Shown: piece after piece, positions 9,539 through 20,766 of the stretch
Numbering within the stretch: position 1 is the stretch's first letter
Layout of the letters: each line of letters opens with the position of its first letter
From: Burkholderiales bacterium RIFCSPHIGHO2_01_FULL_63_240
GTDB lineage: Bacteria > Pseudomonadota > Gammaproteobacteria > Burkholderiales > Burkholderiaceae_C
DNA length: 64,000 nt
Reading direction: 5' to 3'
Assembly (NCBI GenBank): GCA_001770725.1
Contig: MERU01000011.1
Coordinates: 62,001-126,000, forward strand
Made by a program: the position numbers and the translations under genes
The notes under the pieces: model-generated
Databases searched by the model: none
What the model saw: the letters and a program-made list of their open reading frames with translations, nothing else
Told to the model about the DNA's origin: nothing

Positions 9539-11854
9539 TCAGGCCTTTTCGACGCGGATGTTGCCGAAGGCAGCACCCAGCGTGGCGGTGGCGACGTGGC
9601 CGGTGGGCACGCGCACGACGTTGGCCGGCAAGCTGGCGTCAAGCACGGCGGGCAGCACGGCCCATGCCGAGTCCTGCGACACCTTGACCTGGGCGCCTTC
9701 GCTCAGGGCCAGCTCGGCCCACAGTGCGGGCGGCAGACTGGCAACCGGGGCCTTGGCATCGGCGGTGGCTTGCAGCGAGGGCGAGCGACGCACCAGGGCG
9801 TCGGCGCTGTAGATGGGCAGGTCGGCCAGGCGCTCCAGGGCACCGGTGCCGGCGCTGATCGCGATGGCGGCCGAGGTGGCGTTGTTCAGCTTCGAAGGCA
9901 GCGTGGCGAGGTCCCCCAGGGCACGCGCCTTGACCTCTTCCGAGGTCTCGAAGGCGAAGTCGTTGATGCCCAGCATCGTGCCCAGCACGCGCAGCACCTT
10001 CCAGGCCGGACGGGTCTCGCCCAGGGGCTTGACCACGCCGTGGAAGCTTTGAGCGCGGCCTTCGGCGTTGACGAAGGTGCCCGAGGTCTCGCTGAACGGC
10101 GCGATCGGCAGGATCACGTCGGCGTACTCGGGGGCGGCGCCCTTGAAGGTGCTCATCACCACGACCATTTCGGCGGCCTGAACGGCGGCCACGGCAGCGG
10201 CCGGGTTGGCGCTGTCGAACTCGGGTTCCACACCCAGCAGCACCAGGGCCTTGATGGACTGGCCCAACAGCATCTGACCAGCGTTCAGCCCGCCTTGCTG
10301 CGGCTGCGCACCGACGAGCTGCGCGCCCACGGTGTTGGCCGACTCGCCCAGGTAGCCCAGCTTGGCGCCGGTCTTCTCGGCGATCCACTGGCCCAGGGCC
10401 TGCAGGGTCGAGGCCTGCGGGTGTTGCGCCGCGGCGTTGCCCAGCAGCACGGCCTTGTTCTGGCCGGACAGCAGCGAGGCCGCGATGGCCTTGGCGGCGT
10501 CGGTGGCGGTGCCGTTGCAGGGGATGTCGATGCCAAGCTGGTTGGCGATCGCCACGGCCACGTCACCCAGGGCCTGGGCCCAGGCGCTCGGCGCAACCGT
10601 CACGCGCTGCGCCAGGGGCATCAGCCAGTCGTCGTTGGCACCACCGATGGCGCAAACCTTGGCGCCGCGCTTGGTTGCCTGGCGCAGGCGCGAGGCAAAC
10701 AGCGGGTGGTCCTTGCGCAGGAAGGAGCCGACCACCAGGGCGCGGTCGAGCGAGCTCAACTCGGCAATGGGCAGGCCCAGCCAGCGGGCACCGGCGCCAG
10801 AGGTGAAGTCGGCGTTGCGCAGGCGGGTGTCGACGTTGTCGGAACCCAGGCCGCGCACCAGTTGGCCCAGCAGGTAGAGCTCTTCGACGGTGCTGTGCTC
10901 GGTGGCCAGCGCGCCGATGGCGGCGGCACCGTGTTCGGTCTTGACGCCCTTGAGGCCATTGGCCACGTATTCGAGCGCGGTGGTCCAATCGACTTCACGC
11001 CACTGGCCGCCCTGCTTGATCATGGGCTGGGTCAGGCGGTCATCGCTGTTGAGTGCCTCGTAGCTGAAGCGATCGCGGTCGGCGATCCAGCACTCGTTGA
11101 CCGACTCGTTCTCGAGCGGCACCACGCGCATCACCTTGCCGTTCTTGACCTGAACGATCAGGTTGGCGCCGGTTGAATCGTGGGGCGAGACGCTCTTGCG
11201 GCGCGACAGCTCCCAGGTGCGGGCGCTGTAGCGGAAGGGCTTGCTGGTCAGGGCACCGACCGGGCAGATGTCGATCATGTTGCCCGACAGCTCGGAGTCG
11301 ATGGAGCGGCCGACGAAGGTCTCGATCTCGGAATGCTCGCCACGGTTGGACATGCCCAGTTCCATCACGCCGGCGATTTCCTGGCCGAAACGCACGCAGC
11401 GGGTGCACTGGATGCAACGGCTCATCTCTTCCATCGAGATCAGCGGGCCCACGTCCTTGGGGAACACCACGCGCTTTTCTTCTTCGTAGCGCGACTTGCT
11501 GCCACCGTAGCCAACGGCCAGGTCCTGCAGCTGGCACTCACCGCCCTGGTCGCAGATCGGGCAATCCAGCGGGTGGTTGATCAGCAGGAACTCCATGACG
11601 GACTGCTGAGCCTTGATGGCTTTCTCGCTCTTGGTGCGAACGATCATGCCTTGCGTCACGGGCGTGGCGCAGGCGGGCATGGGCTTGGGGGCCTTTTCGA
11701 TGTCCACCAGGCACATGCGGCAGTTGGCCGCCACCGACAGCTTCTTGTGATAGCAGAAGTGCGGGATGAAGGTGCCGTTTTCTTCGGCGGCCCGGATCAG
11801 CATGGAGCCTTCCTGAGCCTGGACCTTTCGGCCGTCGATTTCGATTTCAACCAT
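9539..11854 (-). CDS. nuoG: NADH-quinone oxidoreductase subunit G
   Basis: A 771-residue peripheral iron-sulfur subunit of the molybdopterin-oxidoreductase fold. Starting at [17 protein letters not shown], it shows the [2Fe-2S] ferredoxin domain ([17 protein letters not shown]), the His-ligated cluster ([18 protein letters not shown]) and the C-x2-C-x2-C region [17 protein letters not shown] with CPVGAL. The molybdopterin-like C-terminal half is retained as a structural domain. It is shorter than the enteric protein (about 900 residues), as is usual in betaproteobacteria. It follows nuoF by 13 bp. Confidence 0.96.
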   Translation of the reverse strand: MVEIEIDGRKVQAQEGSMLIRAAEENGTFIPHFCYHKKLSVAANCRMCLVDIEKAPKPMPACATPVTQGMIVRTKSEKAIKAQQSVMEFLLINHPLDCPICDQGGECQLQDLAVGYGGSKSRYEEEKRVVFPKDVGPLISMEEMSRCIQCTRCVRFGQEIAGVMELGMSNRGEHSEIETFVGRSIDSELSGNMIDICPVGALTSKPFRYSARTWELSRRKSVSPHDSTGANLIVQVKNGKVMRVVPLENESVNECWIADRDRFSYEALNSDDRLTQPMIKQGGQWREVDWTTALEYVANGLKGVKTEHGAAAIGALATEHSTVEELYLLGQLVRGLGSDNVDTRLRNADFTSGAGARWLGLPIAELSSLDRALVVGSFLRKDHPLFASRLRQATKRGAKVCAIGGANDDWLMPLAQRVTVAPSAWAQALGDVAVAIANQLGIDIPCNGTATDAAKAIAASLLSGQNKAVLLGNAAAQHPQASTLQALGQWIAEKTGAKLGYLGESANTVGAQLVGAQPQQGGLNAGQMLLGQSIKALVLLGVEPEFDSANPAAAVAAVQAAEMVVVMSTFKGAAPEYADVILPIAPFSETSGTFVNAEGRAQSFHGVVKPLGETRPAWKVLRVLGTMLGINDFAFETSEEVKARALGDLATLPSKLNNATSAAIAISAGTGALERLADLPIYSADALVRRSPSLQATADAKAPVASLPPALWAELALSEGAQVKVSQDSAWAVLPAVLDASLPANVVRVPTGHVATATLGAAFGNIRVEKA

Positions 11855-11867
11855 GTCTATGCCCAGT

Positions 11868-13211
11868 TCAGATGTAGGCCGGGACCACGCAGGTCTTGTG
11901 CTCGATGTGATGCACGAACTCTTCGCGGAAATGCTTGATGAAGGCACGCACCGGCATCGCGGCGGCGTCACCCAGCGCGCAGATCGTGCGGCCCTGGATG
12001 TTGTCGGCGACCGAGTTCAGCAGGTCGATGTCTTCGAGGCGGCCCTGACCGGCCTCGATGCGCTGCACCACGCGCCACAGCCAGCCCGTGCCTTCGCGGC
12101 AAGGCGTGCACTGGCCGCAGGACTCGTGCATGTAGAAGTAGCTCAGGCGCAGCAGGCTCTTGACCATGCAACGCGAGTCGTCGAGCACGATGACCGCGCC
12201 CGAGCCCAGCATGGAGCCCGCCTTGGCGATGGCGTCGTAGTCCATCGTCAGGCCCATCATCACGTCGGCGGGGATCACGGGCGAAGACGAGCCGCCCGGG
12301 ATGACAGCCTTGAGCTTGCGGCCCTTGCGCACGCCACCGGCGAGTTCCAGCAGCGTGCTGAAAGGCGTGCCCAGCGGGACCTCGAAGTTGCCGGGCTTCT
12401 CGACGTCGCCCGAGACGGTGAACAGCTTGGTGCCACCGTTGTTGGGCTTGCCGACGGCCAGGTAGGCCTCGCCACCGTTGCGGATGATCCAGGGGACGGC
12501 CGCGAAGGTCTCGGTGTTGTTGATCGTGGTGGGCTTGCCATAGACGCCGAAGCTCGCCGGGAAAGGCGGCTTGAAGCGGGGCTGGCCCTTCTTGCCTTCG
12601 ATCGATTCGATCAGGGCGGTTTCTTCGCCGCAGATGTAGGCGCCGAAACCATGGTGCGCGTGCAGCTGGAAGCTGAAACCGCTGCCCAGGATGTTGTCAC
12701 CCAGGTAGCCGGCCGCACGGGCTTCTTCCAGGGCCGCTTCGAAGCGCTCGTAGACCTCGAAGATCTCGCCGTGGATGTAGTTGTAGCCCACCGAGATGCC
12801 CATCGCGTAGGCCGCGATGATCATGCCCTCGATCACGATGTGCGGGTTGTGCATCAGGATCTCGCGATCCTTGGCGGTGCCCGGCTCGCCCTCGTCGGAG
12901 TTGCAGACGAGGTACTTCTGGCCCGGGAAGGCGCGGGGCATGAAGCTCCACTTCAGGCCCGTGGGGAAACCGGCACCACCGCGACCACGCAGGCCGGAGG
13001 CCTTGACCTCGGCGATGACGACGTCCTGCGTCATGCCTTCGCCGCCGTCCTTGCCCAGGATCTTGCGCAGGGCTGCGTAACCGCCACGGGCTTCGTAATC
13101 CTTGATGGACCAGTTGCTGCCGTTGATGTCGGCGTAGATCTGGGGGTTGATGTGGCGGCCGTGGAAAACGGTTTCCTTGCCGGTCGCCTGGAATTGGGAG
13201 AGATCGATCAT
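11868..13211 (-). CDS. nuoF: NADH-quinone oxidoreductase subunit F, NADH/FMN site
   Basis: A 447-residue flavoprotein that oxidises [21 protein letters not shown] forms the FMN/NADH pocket, [15 protein letters not shown] the nucleotide-binding loop, and [14 protein letters not shown] the N3 [4Fe-4S] site. Two starts are possible: GTG at 13226, overlapping the nuoE stop by 4 bp, or ATG at 13211 with AAGGG 8 bp upstream. The ATG was chosen because [18 protein letters not shown] matches the family start as I recall it. Confidence 0.96.
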   Translation of the reverse strand: MIDLSQFQATGKETVFHGRHINPQIYADINGSNWSIKDYEARGGYAALRKILGKDGGEGMTQDVVIAEVKASGLRGRGGAGFPTGLKWSFMPRAFPGQKYLVCNSDEGEPGTAKDREILMHNPHIVIEGMIIAAYAMGISVGYNYIHGEIFEVYERFEAALEEARAAGYLGDNILGSGFSFQLHAHHGFGAYICGEETALIESIEGKKGQPRFKPPFPASFGVYGKPTTINNTETFAAVPWIIRNGGEAYLAVGKPNNGGTKLFTVSGDVEKPGNFEVPLGTPFSTLLELAGGVRKGRKLKAVIPGGSSSPVIPADVMMGLTMDYDAIAKAGSMLGSGAVIVLDDSRCMVKSLLRLSYFYMHESCGQCTPCREGTGWLWRVVQRIEAGQGRLEDIDLLNSVADNIQGRTICALGDAAAMPVRAFIKHFREEFVHHIEHKTCVVPAYI

Positions 13212-13222
13212 CGCCCTGCCCT

Positions 13223-13708
13223 TCACTTGGCTTTGGACTTCAGGAGGTCGAGCAGCTGGTCCAGCTTCTCGTTGCTCATGAAGCTCAGCATCTGACGGTC
13301 ATTGACCAGCATCACCGGCGCGTCGGCGCAGGCACCCAGGCACTCGCTGGGCTGCACGGTGAACACGCCATCGGCCGTGGTGCCGTAGGGCTCGACGCCG
13401 AGCTTCTTGCACACGTGCTGCAGGGCCTGCTCGCCGTCGCGCAGCTGGCAAGGCAGGTTGGTGCAGACGTTCAGCTTGAACTGCCCGACCGGCTTCTGGT
13501 TGTACATGTTGTAGAAGCTGGTGACTTCGTGGACGGCCATCGGGGCCACACCCAGGTAGTCGGCCAGCTCCTGCTCGCTCTCGGACGAAACCCAGCCACG
13601 CTCCTGCTGGAGGATGGACAGGCAGGCCATGACCGCGGAAATGCGCTGGTCGGCCGGGTACTTGGCGAGTTCGCGGTCGAACCGCGCTTTGGTTTGTTCG
13701 CTCAACAT
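13223..13708 (-). CDS. nuoE: NADH-quinone oxidoreductase subunit E, [2Fe-2S]
   Basis: A 161-residue thioredoxin-like subunit holding cluster N1a. The four ligands are visible as CTNLPC and, about 36 residues later, ECLGAC. The N-terminal helical bundle ([19 protein letters not shown]) is typical. NuoE pairs with NuoF to form the NADH dehydrogenase module. The stop codon lies 11 bp before the chosen nuoF ATG and would overlap the alternative GTG. Confidence 0.96.
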   Translation of the reverse strand: MLSEQTKARFDRELAKYPADQRISAVMACLSILQQERGWVSSESEQELADYLGVAPMAVHEVTSFYNMYNQKPVGQFKLNVCTNLPCQLRDGEQALQHVCKKLGVEPYGTTADGVFTVQPSECLGACADAPVMLVNDRQMLSFMSNEKLDQLLDLLKSKAK

Positions 13709-13734
13709 GGTGGGGCTGCTCAGGTAGCGTTCAC

Positions 13735-14988
13735 TCAGCGGTCGATCTCACCGAACACGATGTCCATCGTGCCGATGATGGCCACGGCGTCGGCGATCAT
13801 GTGGCCCTTGGACATCTCGTCCAGGGCGGCCAGGTGCGGGAAGCCGGGGGCGCGGATCTTCAGGCGGTAAGGCTTGTTGGCGCCGTCGGACACCAGGTAG
13901 ATGCCGAATTCGCCCTTGGGGTGCTCGACCGCGGCATAGGCCTCGGACTCGGGCACGTGAAAGCCTTCAGTGAAGAGCTTGAAGTGGTGGATCAGCTCTT
14001 CCATCGACGACTTCATCTCGACGCGCGAAGGCGGTGCCACCTTGTGGTTGTCGGTGATGACCGGGCCCGGGTTGGCACGCAGCCAGTCCACGCACTGCTT
14101 GATGATGCGGTTGGACTGGCGCAGCTCTTCGACGCGGACCACGTAGCGGTCGTAGCAGTCGCCGTTGGTGCCCACGGGGATGTCGAAGTCCAGCTTGTCG
14201 TAGACGTCGTAGGGCTGGTGCTTGCGCAGGTCCCAGACGATGCCCGAACCACGCAGCATGGCGCCGGTCATGCCCATCTGCAGGGCGCGCTCAGGGCTGA
14301 CCACGCCGATGCCGACGGTGCGCTGCTTCCAGATGCGGTTGTCGGTCAGCAGGGTCTCGTACTCGTCCACCAGCTTGGGGAAGCGTTGGGTGAAGTCGTC
14401 GATGAAGTCCAGCAGCGAGCCCTGGCGGTTCTCGTTGAGCTTCGAGATGGCGCGGGCGTTGCGGATCTTGCTGGCCTTGTACTGCGGCATGGTGTCCGGC
14501 AGGTCGCGGTAGACACCACCCGGGCGGAAGTAGGCCGCGTGCATGCGGGCGCCCGAGACGGCTTCGTACATGTCGAAGAGGTCTTCGCGCTCGCGGAAGC
14601 AGTAGATGAGGATGTTCATGGCGCCGCAGTCGAAACCGTGGCAGCCCAGCCAGAGCAGGTGGTTCAGCACGCGGGTGATTTCCGCGAACATCACGCGGAT
14701 GTACTGTGCGCGAACCGGCACGTCGACGCCCAGCATCTTCTCGATGGCCAGGCAGTAGGCGTGCTCGTTGCTCATCATCGAGACGTAGTCCAGGCGGTCC
14801 ATGTAGGGCAGCGACTGGATGTAGGTCTTGGACTCGGCCAGCTTTTCGGTGGCGCGGTGCAGCAGGCCGATGTGGGGGTCGGCGCGCTGGATGACTTCGC
14901 CGTCCAGCTCGAGCACCAGGCGCAGCACGCCGTGGGCCGCGGGGTGCTGCGGACCGAAGTTCAGGGTGTAGTTCTTGATTTCAGCCAT
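13735..14988 (-). CDS. nuoD: NADH-quinone oxidoreductase subunit D (49-kDa type)
   Basis: A 417-residue subunit related to the large subunit of NiFe hydrogenase. It lines the quinone-binding cavity with Nuo[20 protein letters not shown] and [14 protein letters not shown] carry the quinone-contacting His residues near the N-terminus, and FGEIDR is the canonical C-terminus. nuoC and nuoD are separate genes here (18-bp gap), unlike the enteric fusion. Confidence 0.97.
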   Translation of the reverse strand: MAEIKNYTLNFGPQHPAAHGVLRLVLELDGEVIQRADPHIGLLHRATEKLAESKTYIQSLPYMDRLDYVSMMSNEHAYCLAIEKMLGVDVPVRAQYIRVMFAEITRVLNHLLWLGCHGFDCGAMNILIYCFREREDLFDMYEAVSGARMHAAYFRPGGVYRDLPDTMPQYKASKIRNARAISKLNENRQGSLLDFIDDFTQRFPKLVDEYETLLTDNRIWKQRTVGIGVVSPERALQMGMTGAMLRGSGIVWDLRKHQPYDVYDKLDFDIPVGTNGDCYDRYVVRVEELRQSNRIIKQCVDWLRANPGPVITDNHKVAPPSRVEMKSSMEELIHHFKLFTEGFHVPESEAYAAVEHPKGEFGIYLVSDGANKPYRLKIRAPGFPHLAALDEMSKGHMIADAVAIIGTMDIVFGEIDR

Positions 14989-15006
14989 GACTCAGTGCTC
15001 CAGCGA

Positions 15007-15618
15007 TCAGTGCAGACCACCGTAGTTGTCTTCGCGGATGATGCGCGGGGTGATCTCGCGCGGCTCGATAGACACCGGCTGGTAGATCACGCGTTTTTGC
15101 TCGGCGTCGTAGCGCATCTCGACGTGGCCGGACACCGGGAAGTCCTTGCGGAAGGGGTGGCCGATGAAGCCGTAGTCGGTCAGGATGCGGCGCAGGTCTT
15201 CGTGACCGTCGAACACGATGCCGTACAGGTCGAAGGCCTCGCGCTCGAACCAGTTGGCGCTGTTCCAGATGGGGTTGACCGACTTGACCACGGGGAAGTC
15301 GTCTTCCAGCGCGAACACCTTCAGGCGCACACGCCAGTTGTGGCTGACCGACAGCAGGTGACTGACGACGCAAAAGCGCGGGCCTTCGGCGTAGATGCTC
15401 GGCGCACCGTCCTTGTAGGCCGAGTAGTCGATGCCGCACAGGTCCATCAATTGCTCGAACTTCAGCGAGGCATCGTCGCGCAAGGTGAGCGCAACGCCTT
15501 CGTAATCGGCAGCCGAGACGGTGATGGTGATCTCGCCGCGGTCGACGACCAGGCGCTTGATCTTGTCGCCCAGGACGGATTCCAGGGCGGCTTGCAGGGT
15601 GGCGAGTTTCTGGCTCAT
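15007..15618 (-). CDS. nuoC: NADH-quinone oxidoreductase subunit C (30-kDa type)
   Basis: A 203-residue peripheral scaffold subunit. The segment [22 protein letters not shown] is the family signature (ERE-x-x-D-x-x-G), and [22 protein letters not shown] is the conserved C-terminal part. It stabilises NuoD and NuoB and has no cofactor. It lies 15 bp after nuoB and 18 bp before nuoD. Confidence 0.97.
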   Translation of the reverse strand: MSQKLATLQAALESVLGDKIKRLVVDRGEITITVSAADYEGVALTLRDDASLKFEQLMDLCGIDYSAYKDGAPSIYAEGPRFCVVSHLLSVSHNWRVRLKVFALEDDFPVVKSVNPIWNSANWFEREAFDLYGIVFDGHEDLRRILTDYGFIGHPFRKDFPVSGHVEMRYDAEQKRVIYQPVSIEPREITPRIIREDNYGGLH

Positions 15619-15633
15619 GCGCGTGCTTCCTGA

Positions 15634-16110
15634 TCAGCGGGCGATGGTGTTCTCACGGCGGATCTTGGCTTGCAGCTGCAAGATGCCGTAGAGCAGCGCT
15701 TCAGCGGTCGGGGGGCAGCCCGGCACGTAGACGTCGACGGGCACGATGCGGTCGCAGCCGCGCACCACCGAGTAGCTGTAGTGGTAGTAGCCGCCGCCGT
15801 TGGCGCAAGAGCCCATGGACAGCACCCAGCGGGGCTCGGCCATCTGGTCGTAGACCTTGCGCAGCGCGGGCGCCATCTTGTTGCACAGCGTGCCGGCCAC
15901 GATCATCAGGTCGGACTGACGCGGGCTCGGACGGAACAGCATGCCGAAGCGGTCGATGTCGTAGCGCGCGGCACCCGCGTGCATCATCTCCACGGCGCAA
16001 CACGCCAGGCCGAAGGTCATCGGCCACAGCGAGCCGGTCTTCGACCAGTTGATCAGGGTGTCGGCGGAGGTGGTGATGAAACCTTCCTTGAAAACGCCTT
16101 CGATGCCCAT
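15634..16110 (-). CDS. nuoB: NADH-quinone oxidoreductase subunit B, N2 cluster
   Basis: A 158-residue subunit carrying the terminal [4Fe-4S] cluster N2, the electron donor to quinone. The tandem cysteines in [12 protein letters not shown] and the later ligands in [16 protein letters not shown] and [11 protein letters not shown] are all present. It is separated from nuoA by 57 bp, the largest gap inside the operon. Confidence 0.97.
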   Translation of the reverse strand: MGIEGVFKEGFITTSADTLINWSKTGSLWPMTFGLACCAVEMMHAGAARYDIDRFGMLFRPSPRQSDLMIVAGTLCNKMAPALRKVYDQMAEPRWVLSMGSCANGGGYYHYSYSVVRGCDRIVPVDVYVPGCPPTAEALLYGILQLQAKIRRENTIAR

Positions 16111-16167
16111 GTGATTACCTCTTCAGATTCCGTTGGTGCCCGCTGGTGGGTGTGGGCACGGTCTGCA

Positions 16168-16527
16168 TCATTCCCAGTCCAGGGCGCCCTTTTTCCACTC
16201 GTAGGCAAAGCCCACGACGAGGATGCCCAGGAACAGCATGACGGCCAGGAAACCGGTCATGCCGACTTCCTTGAGGGCCACGGCCCAGGGAAACAAGAAA
16301 GCGATTTCCAGGTCGAACAGGATGAACAGGATGGCGACCAGGTAGTAGCGCACGTCGAACTTCATGCGCGCGTCTTCGAAGGCTTCGAAGCCGCATTCGT
16401 AGGGGGAGTTCTTGGCCTCGTCAGGGCGACGAGGGCCGAGCAGGAAGCCCAGCAGTTGAGGCGCCACGCCGACACCCACGCCGACCAGGATGAAAAGGAT
16501 GACCGGCAGGTATTGCTCAATGTTCAT
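16168..16527 (-). CDS. nuoA: NADH-quinone oxidoreductase subunit A, first gene of the operon
   Basis: A 119-residue subunit with three membrane helices. [22 protein letters not shown] is the conserved loop with the quinone-site cysteine, followed by [19 protein letters not shown] with conserved acidic residues in helix 2. As the first nuo gene it defines the transcription unit nuoABCDEFGHIJKLMN, which runs on the minus strand to base 1964 and probably continues into the DUF2818/NUDIX/DUF1178 genes. Confidence 0.97.
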   Translation of the reverse strand: MNIEQYLPVILFILVGVGVGVAPQLLGFLLGPRRPDEAKNSPYECGFEAFEDARMKFDVRYYLVAILFILFDLEIAFLFPWAVALKEVGMTGFLAVMLFLGILVVGFAYEWKKGALDWE

Positions 16528-16792
16528 GGCCGAGGGCTTTCTGATTGAACGTCATGCTGCAGCGCACAAGGCGCGTGCTGCGCGATTGGAACACATCGAC
16601 AAAACAAAAAGCGCGCCAGGCACCCACCAGCCGGCAAAAACCGACATGGCAGCGGCCACAGCGCGCCCTCCGGAGAACTTCGCACCACCGACACCTACCC
16701 CGGACAGGTGGCTGTCATCGCACAACCGATCAGCTACAAGCAAGCAACTGGCGCTGATCATGTGGGTGGACACAAAGACTCGTTTGATCTTT
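16528..16792 (-). other. nuo operon upstream region
   Basis: This 265-bp gap lies between the 3' end of tRNA-Leu and nuoA. It should hold the nuo promoter and the end of the tRNA transcript. In the minus direction there are two T-rich stretches (GGTTTTTGCC and GCTTTTTGTTTTG, near 16605-16650) behind GC-rich DNA, possibly a weak terminator, but no clean hairpin. I could not pick a convincing -35/-10 pair. No credible small gene was found. Confidence 0.4.
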
Positions 16793-16877
16793 TGGTGCCG
16801 ACGGCGAGACTCGAACTCGCACAGCTTTCGCCACTACCCCCTCAAGATAGCGTGTCTACCAATTTCACCACGTCGGC
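16793..16877 (-). tRNA. tRNA-Leu(GAG)
   Basis: Read on the minus strand this folds as an 85-nt class II tRNA including an encoded CCA. The acceptor stem is GCCGACG with CGTCGGC; the D-arm has AAATTGGTAGAC; the anticodon stem CTATC/GGTAG encloses the loop TTGAGGG with anticodon GAG; there is a long variable arm, and the T-loop reads GTTCGAGTC. It lies directly behind secG, the same neighbour order as secG-leuU in E. coli. It is probably expressed from the secG/tpiA side or from its own promoter in 16878-17098. Confidence 0.97.
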
Positions 16878-17098
16878 ATTCGAATGGACACCAGGCTGGG
16901 GACCTGACGTCAAGCTGCATCACGTCTTTGTGACCGCTTGTCGAACTTTGCTCCGGTTTGCCTGAGGATTGCTCACCGAAGACTCAGATTCTAAACCGAA
17001 AAACACTTCTTCACGCAGGGGGTGTGGCGTGAGTGTGCACTTTCGTGCGCGGCCGGCCGGGCACTCAAGCAGCACCCGCGCCGGCCGCACGCCTGACA

Positions 17099-17470
17099 TC
17101 ACTTGCCAGGGATCAGGGCCGCGCCGGAGGCGGGTGTCGCCGGTGCGGAGGCAGGGGCCGCGCCCGAAGCCTGCGCCGCGGCGCTGGCGGCCTGCTCCAG
17201 CAGCGAGGGTTGCTCGGCGACCGCGACACGGTTGGTGCCGAAGTAAGCCAGCGCCAGGGTGGCCACGAAGAACACCGTGGCCGCCACCGCCGTGGAGCGG
17301 GACAAGAAATTGGCGCTGCCGGTGGCGCCAAAAAGGCTGCCGGAAGCACCGCTGCCGAAAGACGCCCCCATGTCGGCGCCCTTGCCGTGCTGCACCAGCA
17401 CCAGGCCGATCATGGCCAGCGCCGACACCACCTGCAGCAGCAGGACCAAGGTCAACAAGGCTTGTTGCAT
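17099..17470 (-). CDS. secG: Preprotein translocase subunit SecG
   Basis: A 123-residue SecG. The two membrane helices (LLTLVLLLQVVSALAMIGLVL and TAVAATVFFVATLALAYF) flank the conserved cytoplasmic loop VQHGKGADMGASFGSGASG, with SLFGATGSANFLSR following. The last 35 residues are an Ala/Pro/Ser-rich tail, longer than in E. coli and probably disordered. SecG assists SecYE during SecA-driven export. It lies 38 bp downstream of tpiA and upstream of tRNA-Leu. Confidence 0.95.
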   Translation of the reverse strand: MQQALLTLVLLLQVVSALAMIGLVLVQHGKGADMGASFGSGASGSLFGATGSANFLSRSTAVAATVFFVATLALAYFGTNRVAVAEQPSLLEQAASAAAQASGAAPASAPATPASGAALIPGK

Positions 17471-17508
17471 GAACTCGAACTCCTGAAATCAGTGAATGCG
17501 CGGACCGA

Positions 17509-18255
17509 TCAGGCCGCGCGCGCGATGGCGGCGAAGTCAGCCGCCTTGAGCGAAGCGCCGCCGATCAGGCCGCCGTCGATGTCGGCCTGGGCGAACAGTT
17601 CGCTGGCGTTGTCGGGCTTGACGCTGCCGCCGTAAAGCAAAGGCACCTGGGCCGCAGCCGGTTGAGCCGACTTCAGGCGCGCACGCAGGAAAGCGTGCAC
17701 GGCCTGGGCCTGCTCGGGCGAAGCGGTCTTGCCGGTGCCGATGGCCCAGACGGGCTCGTAAGCCACCACCACCTTGGCCACATCGGCGCCCAGGGCAGCG
17801 ATGACGGCGTCGATCTGGCGACCCACAACGGCTTCGGTCTGACCGGCTTCGCGCTCGGCCAGGGTCTCGCCCACGCAGACGATGGGCACCAGGCCATGCG
17901 CCAGCGCAGCCTTGGCCTTGTCGGCCACGAGCTGATCGCTTTCGGCATGGTAGCTGCGGCGCTCGGAGTGACCGACGATGGCGTAGGTCGCACCGAACTC
18001 GCGGACCATGGGGCCCGACACCTCACCGGTGTAGGCGCCCTGGGCCTGCGTGGACAGGTCCTGCGAGCCAAAGGCGATGGCCGAACCCTTCAGGGCCTCA
18101 GCCACGTCCGCCAGGAACACCGCCGGCGGGCAGACCGCCACGTCGGCGCGGGGCGCCGTCGCGGTCAGGTCAGCGGCCAGCAGGCCCTGCAGCAGCTCGG
18201 CATTGGACGCACGGCTGCCGTGCATCTTCCAGTTGCCAACAACCAGCTTCTTCAT
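17509..18255 (-). CDS. tpiA: Triose-phosphate isomerase
   Basis: A 248-residue TIM-barrel enzyme interconverting glyceraldehyde-3-phosphate and dihydroxyacetone phosphate. Catalytic residues are visible: Lys in GNWKMHG, His in VGHSERR and Glu in [14 protein letters not shown]; the phosphate-binding loop is [10 protein letters not shown]. The start MKKLVVGNW (18255) fits the family. A GTG at 18264 would overlap the pnp stop by 4 bp and add three residues, so coupling to pnp is possible either way. Confidence 0.96.
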   Translation of the reverse strand: MKKLVVGNWKMHGSRASNAELLQGLLAADLTATAPRADVAVCPPAVFLADVAEALKGSAIAFGSQDLSTQAQGAYTGEVSGPMVREFGATYAIVGHSERRSYHAESDQLVADKAKAALAHGLVPIVCVGETLAEREAGQTEAVVGRQIDAVIAALGADVAKVVVAYEPVWAIGTGKTASPEQAQAVHAFLRARLKSAQPAAAQVPLLYGGSVKPDNASELFAQADIDGGLIGGASLKAADFAAIARAA

Positions 18256-18260
18256 GGTGC

Positions 18261-20546
18261 TCACTGCTGCTGTTGTTGTTCTTGGCCTTGCGACTCGCCA
18301 CCAGCTTCCTGGGGAGCCTGCTCGGCGCGAGGCGCACGGTCACGGCGCTCGCCGCGGTCACCACCGCGGTCGCCACGGTCACGGCCGCCGCGATCACCAC
18401 GATCGCCGCGGGGACCACGGTCGCCGCGCTCTTCGCGCTCGGGCATGCCTTCAGGGCGCTCCAGCAGGGCCTTCATGGACAGCTTGACGCGGCCCTTCTC
18501 GTCCGTCTCGAGGACCTTGACCTTGACGATCTGGCCTTCCTTGAGGTAGTCGGCCACGTTCTCGACGCGCTCGTGGGCGATCTGGCTGATGTGCAGCAGG
18601 CCGTCCTTGCCGGGCAGCAGGTTCACCAGGGCACCGAAGTCGAACAGCTTGGTGACCGCGCCTTCGTAGGTGGCACCGATTTCCACTTCAGCGGTGATCT
18701 CGTTGATGCGCTTGATGGCGAACTCGGCCTTGGCGCCATCGGTCGAGGCGATGGTGATGACACCGTCTTCGGCGATGTTGATCTGGCAGCCGGTCTCTTC
18801 GCACAGGCCGCGGATGGTGGCACCGCCCTTGCCGATCACGTCACGGATTTTTTCCGGGTTGATCTTGAGGGTGTACAGGCGAGGAGCGAACTCGGAGACT
18901 TCCGTGTTGGCGCCGGCCATGGCTTCGGTCATCTTGCCCAGGATGTGCAGGCGGGCTTCCTTGGCCTGAGCCAGTGCCACCTGCATGATTTCCTTGGTGA
19001 TGCCCTGGATCTTGATGTCCATCTGCAGGGCGGTGATGCCGCCGGTGGTGCCGGCCACCTTGAAGTCCATGTCGCCCAGGTGATCTTCGTCACCCAGGAT
19101 GTCGGTCAGCACGGCGAACTTGTTGCCGTCCTTGATCAGGCCCATGGCGATGCCGGCCACATGGGCCTTCATCGGAACGCCCGCGTCCATCATGGCCAGG
19201 CAGCCGCCGCAGACCGAAGCCATCGACGAGGAGCCGTTGGACTCGGTGATTTCCGAGACCACGCGCACGGTGTAGGCAAAGTCTTCCTTGGCGGGCAGCA
19301 GCGGCACCAGGGCGCGCTTGGCCAGGCGGCCGTGGCCGATTTCACGGCGCTTCGGCGAGCCCACGCGACCGGTTTCGCCAGTGGCGAACGGAGGCATGTT
19401 GTAGTGGAACAGGAAGGTGTCGCGGAAGTCGCCGGTCAGGGCGTCGATGCGCTGGGCGTCTTGTTCGGTGCCGAGGGTGGCGATGACCAGGGCCTGGGTT
19501 TCACCACGGGTGAACAGGGCCGAGCCGTGCACGCGCGGCAGCACGCCGGTGCGGATTTCGATGGGGCGCACGGTGCGGGTGTCGCGGCCGTCGATGCGGG
19601 GCTCACCAGCCAGGATCTGGCTGCGCACGATCTTGGCTTCGATGTCGAACATCAGGCTTTCGACCTTGACGGCATCAAAAGCGATGCCTTGCTCGGTCAG
19701 GGCGCCCTTGACTTCGGCGTAGGCGGCACGGCAAGCCTGGGTGCGGGCCTGCTTGGAGCGGATCTGGTAGGCGGCGCGCAGCTTTTCTTCGGCCAGGCCG
19801 TTGACCTTGGCGATGAAGTCTTCGTCCTTGGCAGGCGGCTGCCAGTCCCAGGCCGGCTTGCCGGCGTCACGCACCAGGTCGTGGATGGCCTGGATGGCGA
19901 TGTTGCCCTGCTCGTGACCGAACACCACGCCACCCAGCATCACGTCTTCGGACAGCTGGTCGGCTTCGGATTCGACCATCAGCACGGCGGTTTCGGTGCC
20001 GGCGACGATCAGGTCCATCTTGGAGTCGGCCAGCTCGGCGATGCTGGGGTTTAGCACGTATTCGCCGTTGATGTAGCCCACGCGGGCGGCACCGATGGGG
20101 CCGTTGAAGGGGATGCCCGAGATCGACAGCGCGGCGCTGGAGGCGATCATGGCGGCGATGTCGGCCGAGACTTCGGGGTTCAGCGACACCACGTGGATGA
20201 CCAGCTGCACTTCGTTGTAGAAGCCTTCAGGGAACAGCGGGCGGATCGGGCGGTCGATCAGGCGCGAGGTCAGGGTCTCGAGTTCGGAAGGCTTGGCTTC
20301 GCGCTTGAAGAAGCTGCCAGGGATCTTGCCGGCGGCGTAGGTCTTCTCGATGTAGTCGACGGTCAGGGGAAAGAAGTCCTGGCCGGCCTTGGGTGTCTTG
20401 GCGCACACGACGGTGGCCAGCACCACGGTGCCTTCGATGTCGACCAGCACGGCGCCGGTGGCCTGGCGGGCGATTTCACCCGTCTCCATCACGACGGTGT
20501 GGTTGCCCCACTGGAAGGTCTTGGTGACTTTGTTGAACATGGTCAT
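18261..20546 (-). CDS. pnp: Polyribonucleotide nucleotidyltransferase (PNPase)
   Basis: A 761-residue phosphorolytic 3'-5' exoribonuclease with two RNase PH domains, then KH ([17 protein letters not shown]) and S1 ([20 protein letters not shown]) RNA-binding domains. [19 protein letters not shown] is the second-core active-site region. The start at 20546 has AGGAG 9 bp upstream; a second ATG follows at 20540. The final 56 residues (bases 18264-18431) form an Arg-Gly-Asp-rich, then Gln-rich, low-complexity tail. It follows rpsO as in many bacteria and has a strongly structured leader (20609-20678). Confidence 0.97.
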   Translation of the reverse strand: MTMFNKVTKTFQWGNHTVVMETGEIARQATGAVLVDIEGTVVLATVVCAKTPKAGQDFFPLTVDYIEKTYAAGKIPGSFFKREAKPSELETLTSRLIDRPIRPLFPEGFYNEVQLVIHVVSLNPEVSADIAAMIASSAALSISGIPFNGPIGAARVGYINGEYVLNPSIAELADSKMDLIVAGTETAVLMVESEADQLSEDVMLGGVVFGHEQGNIAIQAIHDLVRDAGKPAWDWQPPAKDEDFIAKVNGLAEEKLRAAYQIRSKQARTQACRAAYAEVKGALTEQGIAFDAVKVESLMFDIEAKIVRSQILAGEPRIDGRDTRTVRPIEIRTGVLPRVHGSALFTRGETQALVIATLGTEQDAQRIDALTGDFRDTFLFHYNMPPFATGETGRVGSPKRREIGHGRLAKRALVPLLPAKEDFAYTVRVVSEITESNGSSSMASVCGGCLAMMDAGVPMKAHVAGIAMGLIKDGNKFAVLTDILGDEDHLGDMDFKVAGTTGGITALQMDIKIQGITKEIMQVALAQAKEARLHILGKMTEAMAGANTEVSEFAPRLYTLKINPEKIRDVIGKGGATIRGLCEETGCQINIAEDGVITIASTDGAKAEFAIKRINEITAEVEIGATYEGAVTKLFDFGALVNLLPGKDGLLHISQIAHERVENVADYLKEGQIVKVKVLETDEKGRVKLSMKALLERPEGMPEREERGDRGPRGDRGDRGGRDRGDRGGDRGERRDRAPRAEQAPQEAGGESQGQEQQQQQ

Positions 20547-20608
20547 GGATGCAGTCTCCTGTTTGTGTCGGGCCACATGGCCCGGAGGGTGCCTTCACTC
20601 TGTCGCGA

Positions 20609-20678
20609 TGCCATTCCAGCGGGGCTGAGCCGCGAGGTGCGTTGTTGACCCGAGGGAGTCAACCACGCTGGAATGACA
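20609..20678 (-). promoter_or_regulatory. pnp 5' leader long stem (candidate RNase III/PNPase autoregulation site)
   Basis: In the minus-strand transcript upstream of pnp, bases 20666-20678 pair with 20609-20621 over 13 consecutive positions (one G-U). A second hairpin sits inside, with GTTGAC at 20658-20663 and 20644-20649. The pnp start codon is 63 bp downstream. Leader stems cut by RNase III and then used by PNPase to repress its own mRNA are established for E. coli pnp; that this stem does the same is inference from position and shape. Confidence 0.6.
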
Positions 20679-20704
20679 CAGCGGTCGCTCGAATGAGTGC
20701 CGGC

Positions 20705-20751
20705 GTCAAAAAACAAAAAGCCTGTGCTGGAGGCGTCCAGACAGGCTTTTT
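20705..20751 (-). terminator. Intrinsic terminator after rpsO
   Basis: Bases 20715-20725 pair perfectly with 20741-20751 (core AAGCCTGT/ACAGGCTT), with further CTGG/CCAG pairing inside. In the minus direction the stem is followed by a T-rich run (TTTTTGTTTTTT). It lies 16 bp after the rpsO stop and would end or attenuate transcription before pnp. Confidence 0.85.
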
Positions 20752-20766
20752 GTCGTCATGCGGTGC

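Noticed and set aside
16490-16965. Short plus-strand open frames across the tRNA-Leu locus
   Set aside because: They read through the antisense of the tRNA and lack ribosome-binding sites and similarity.
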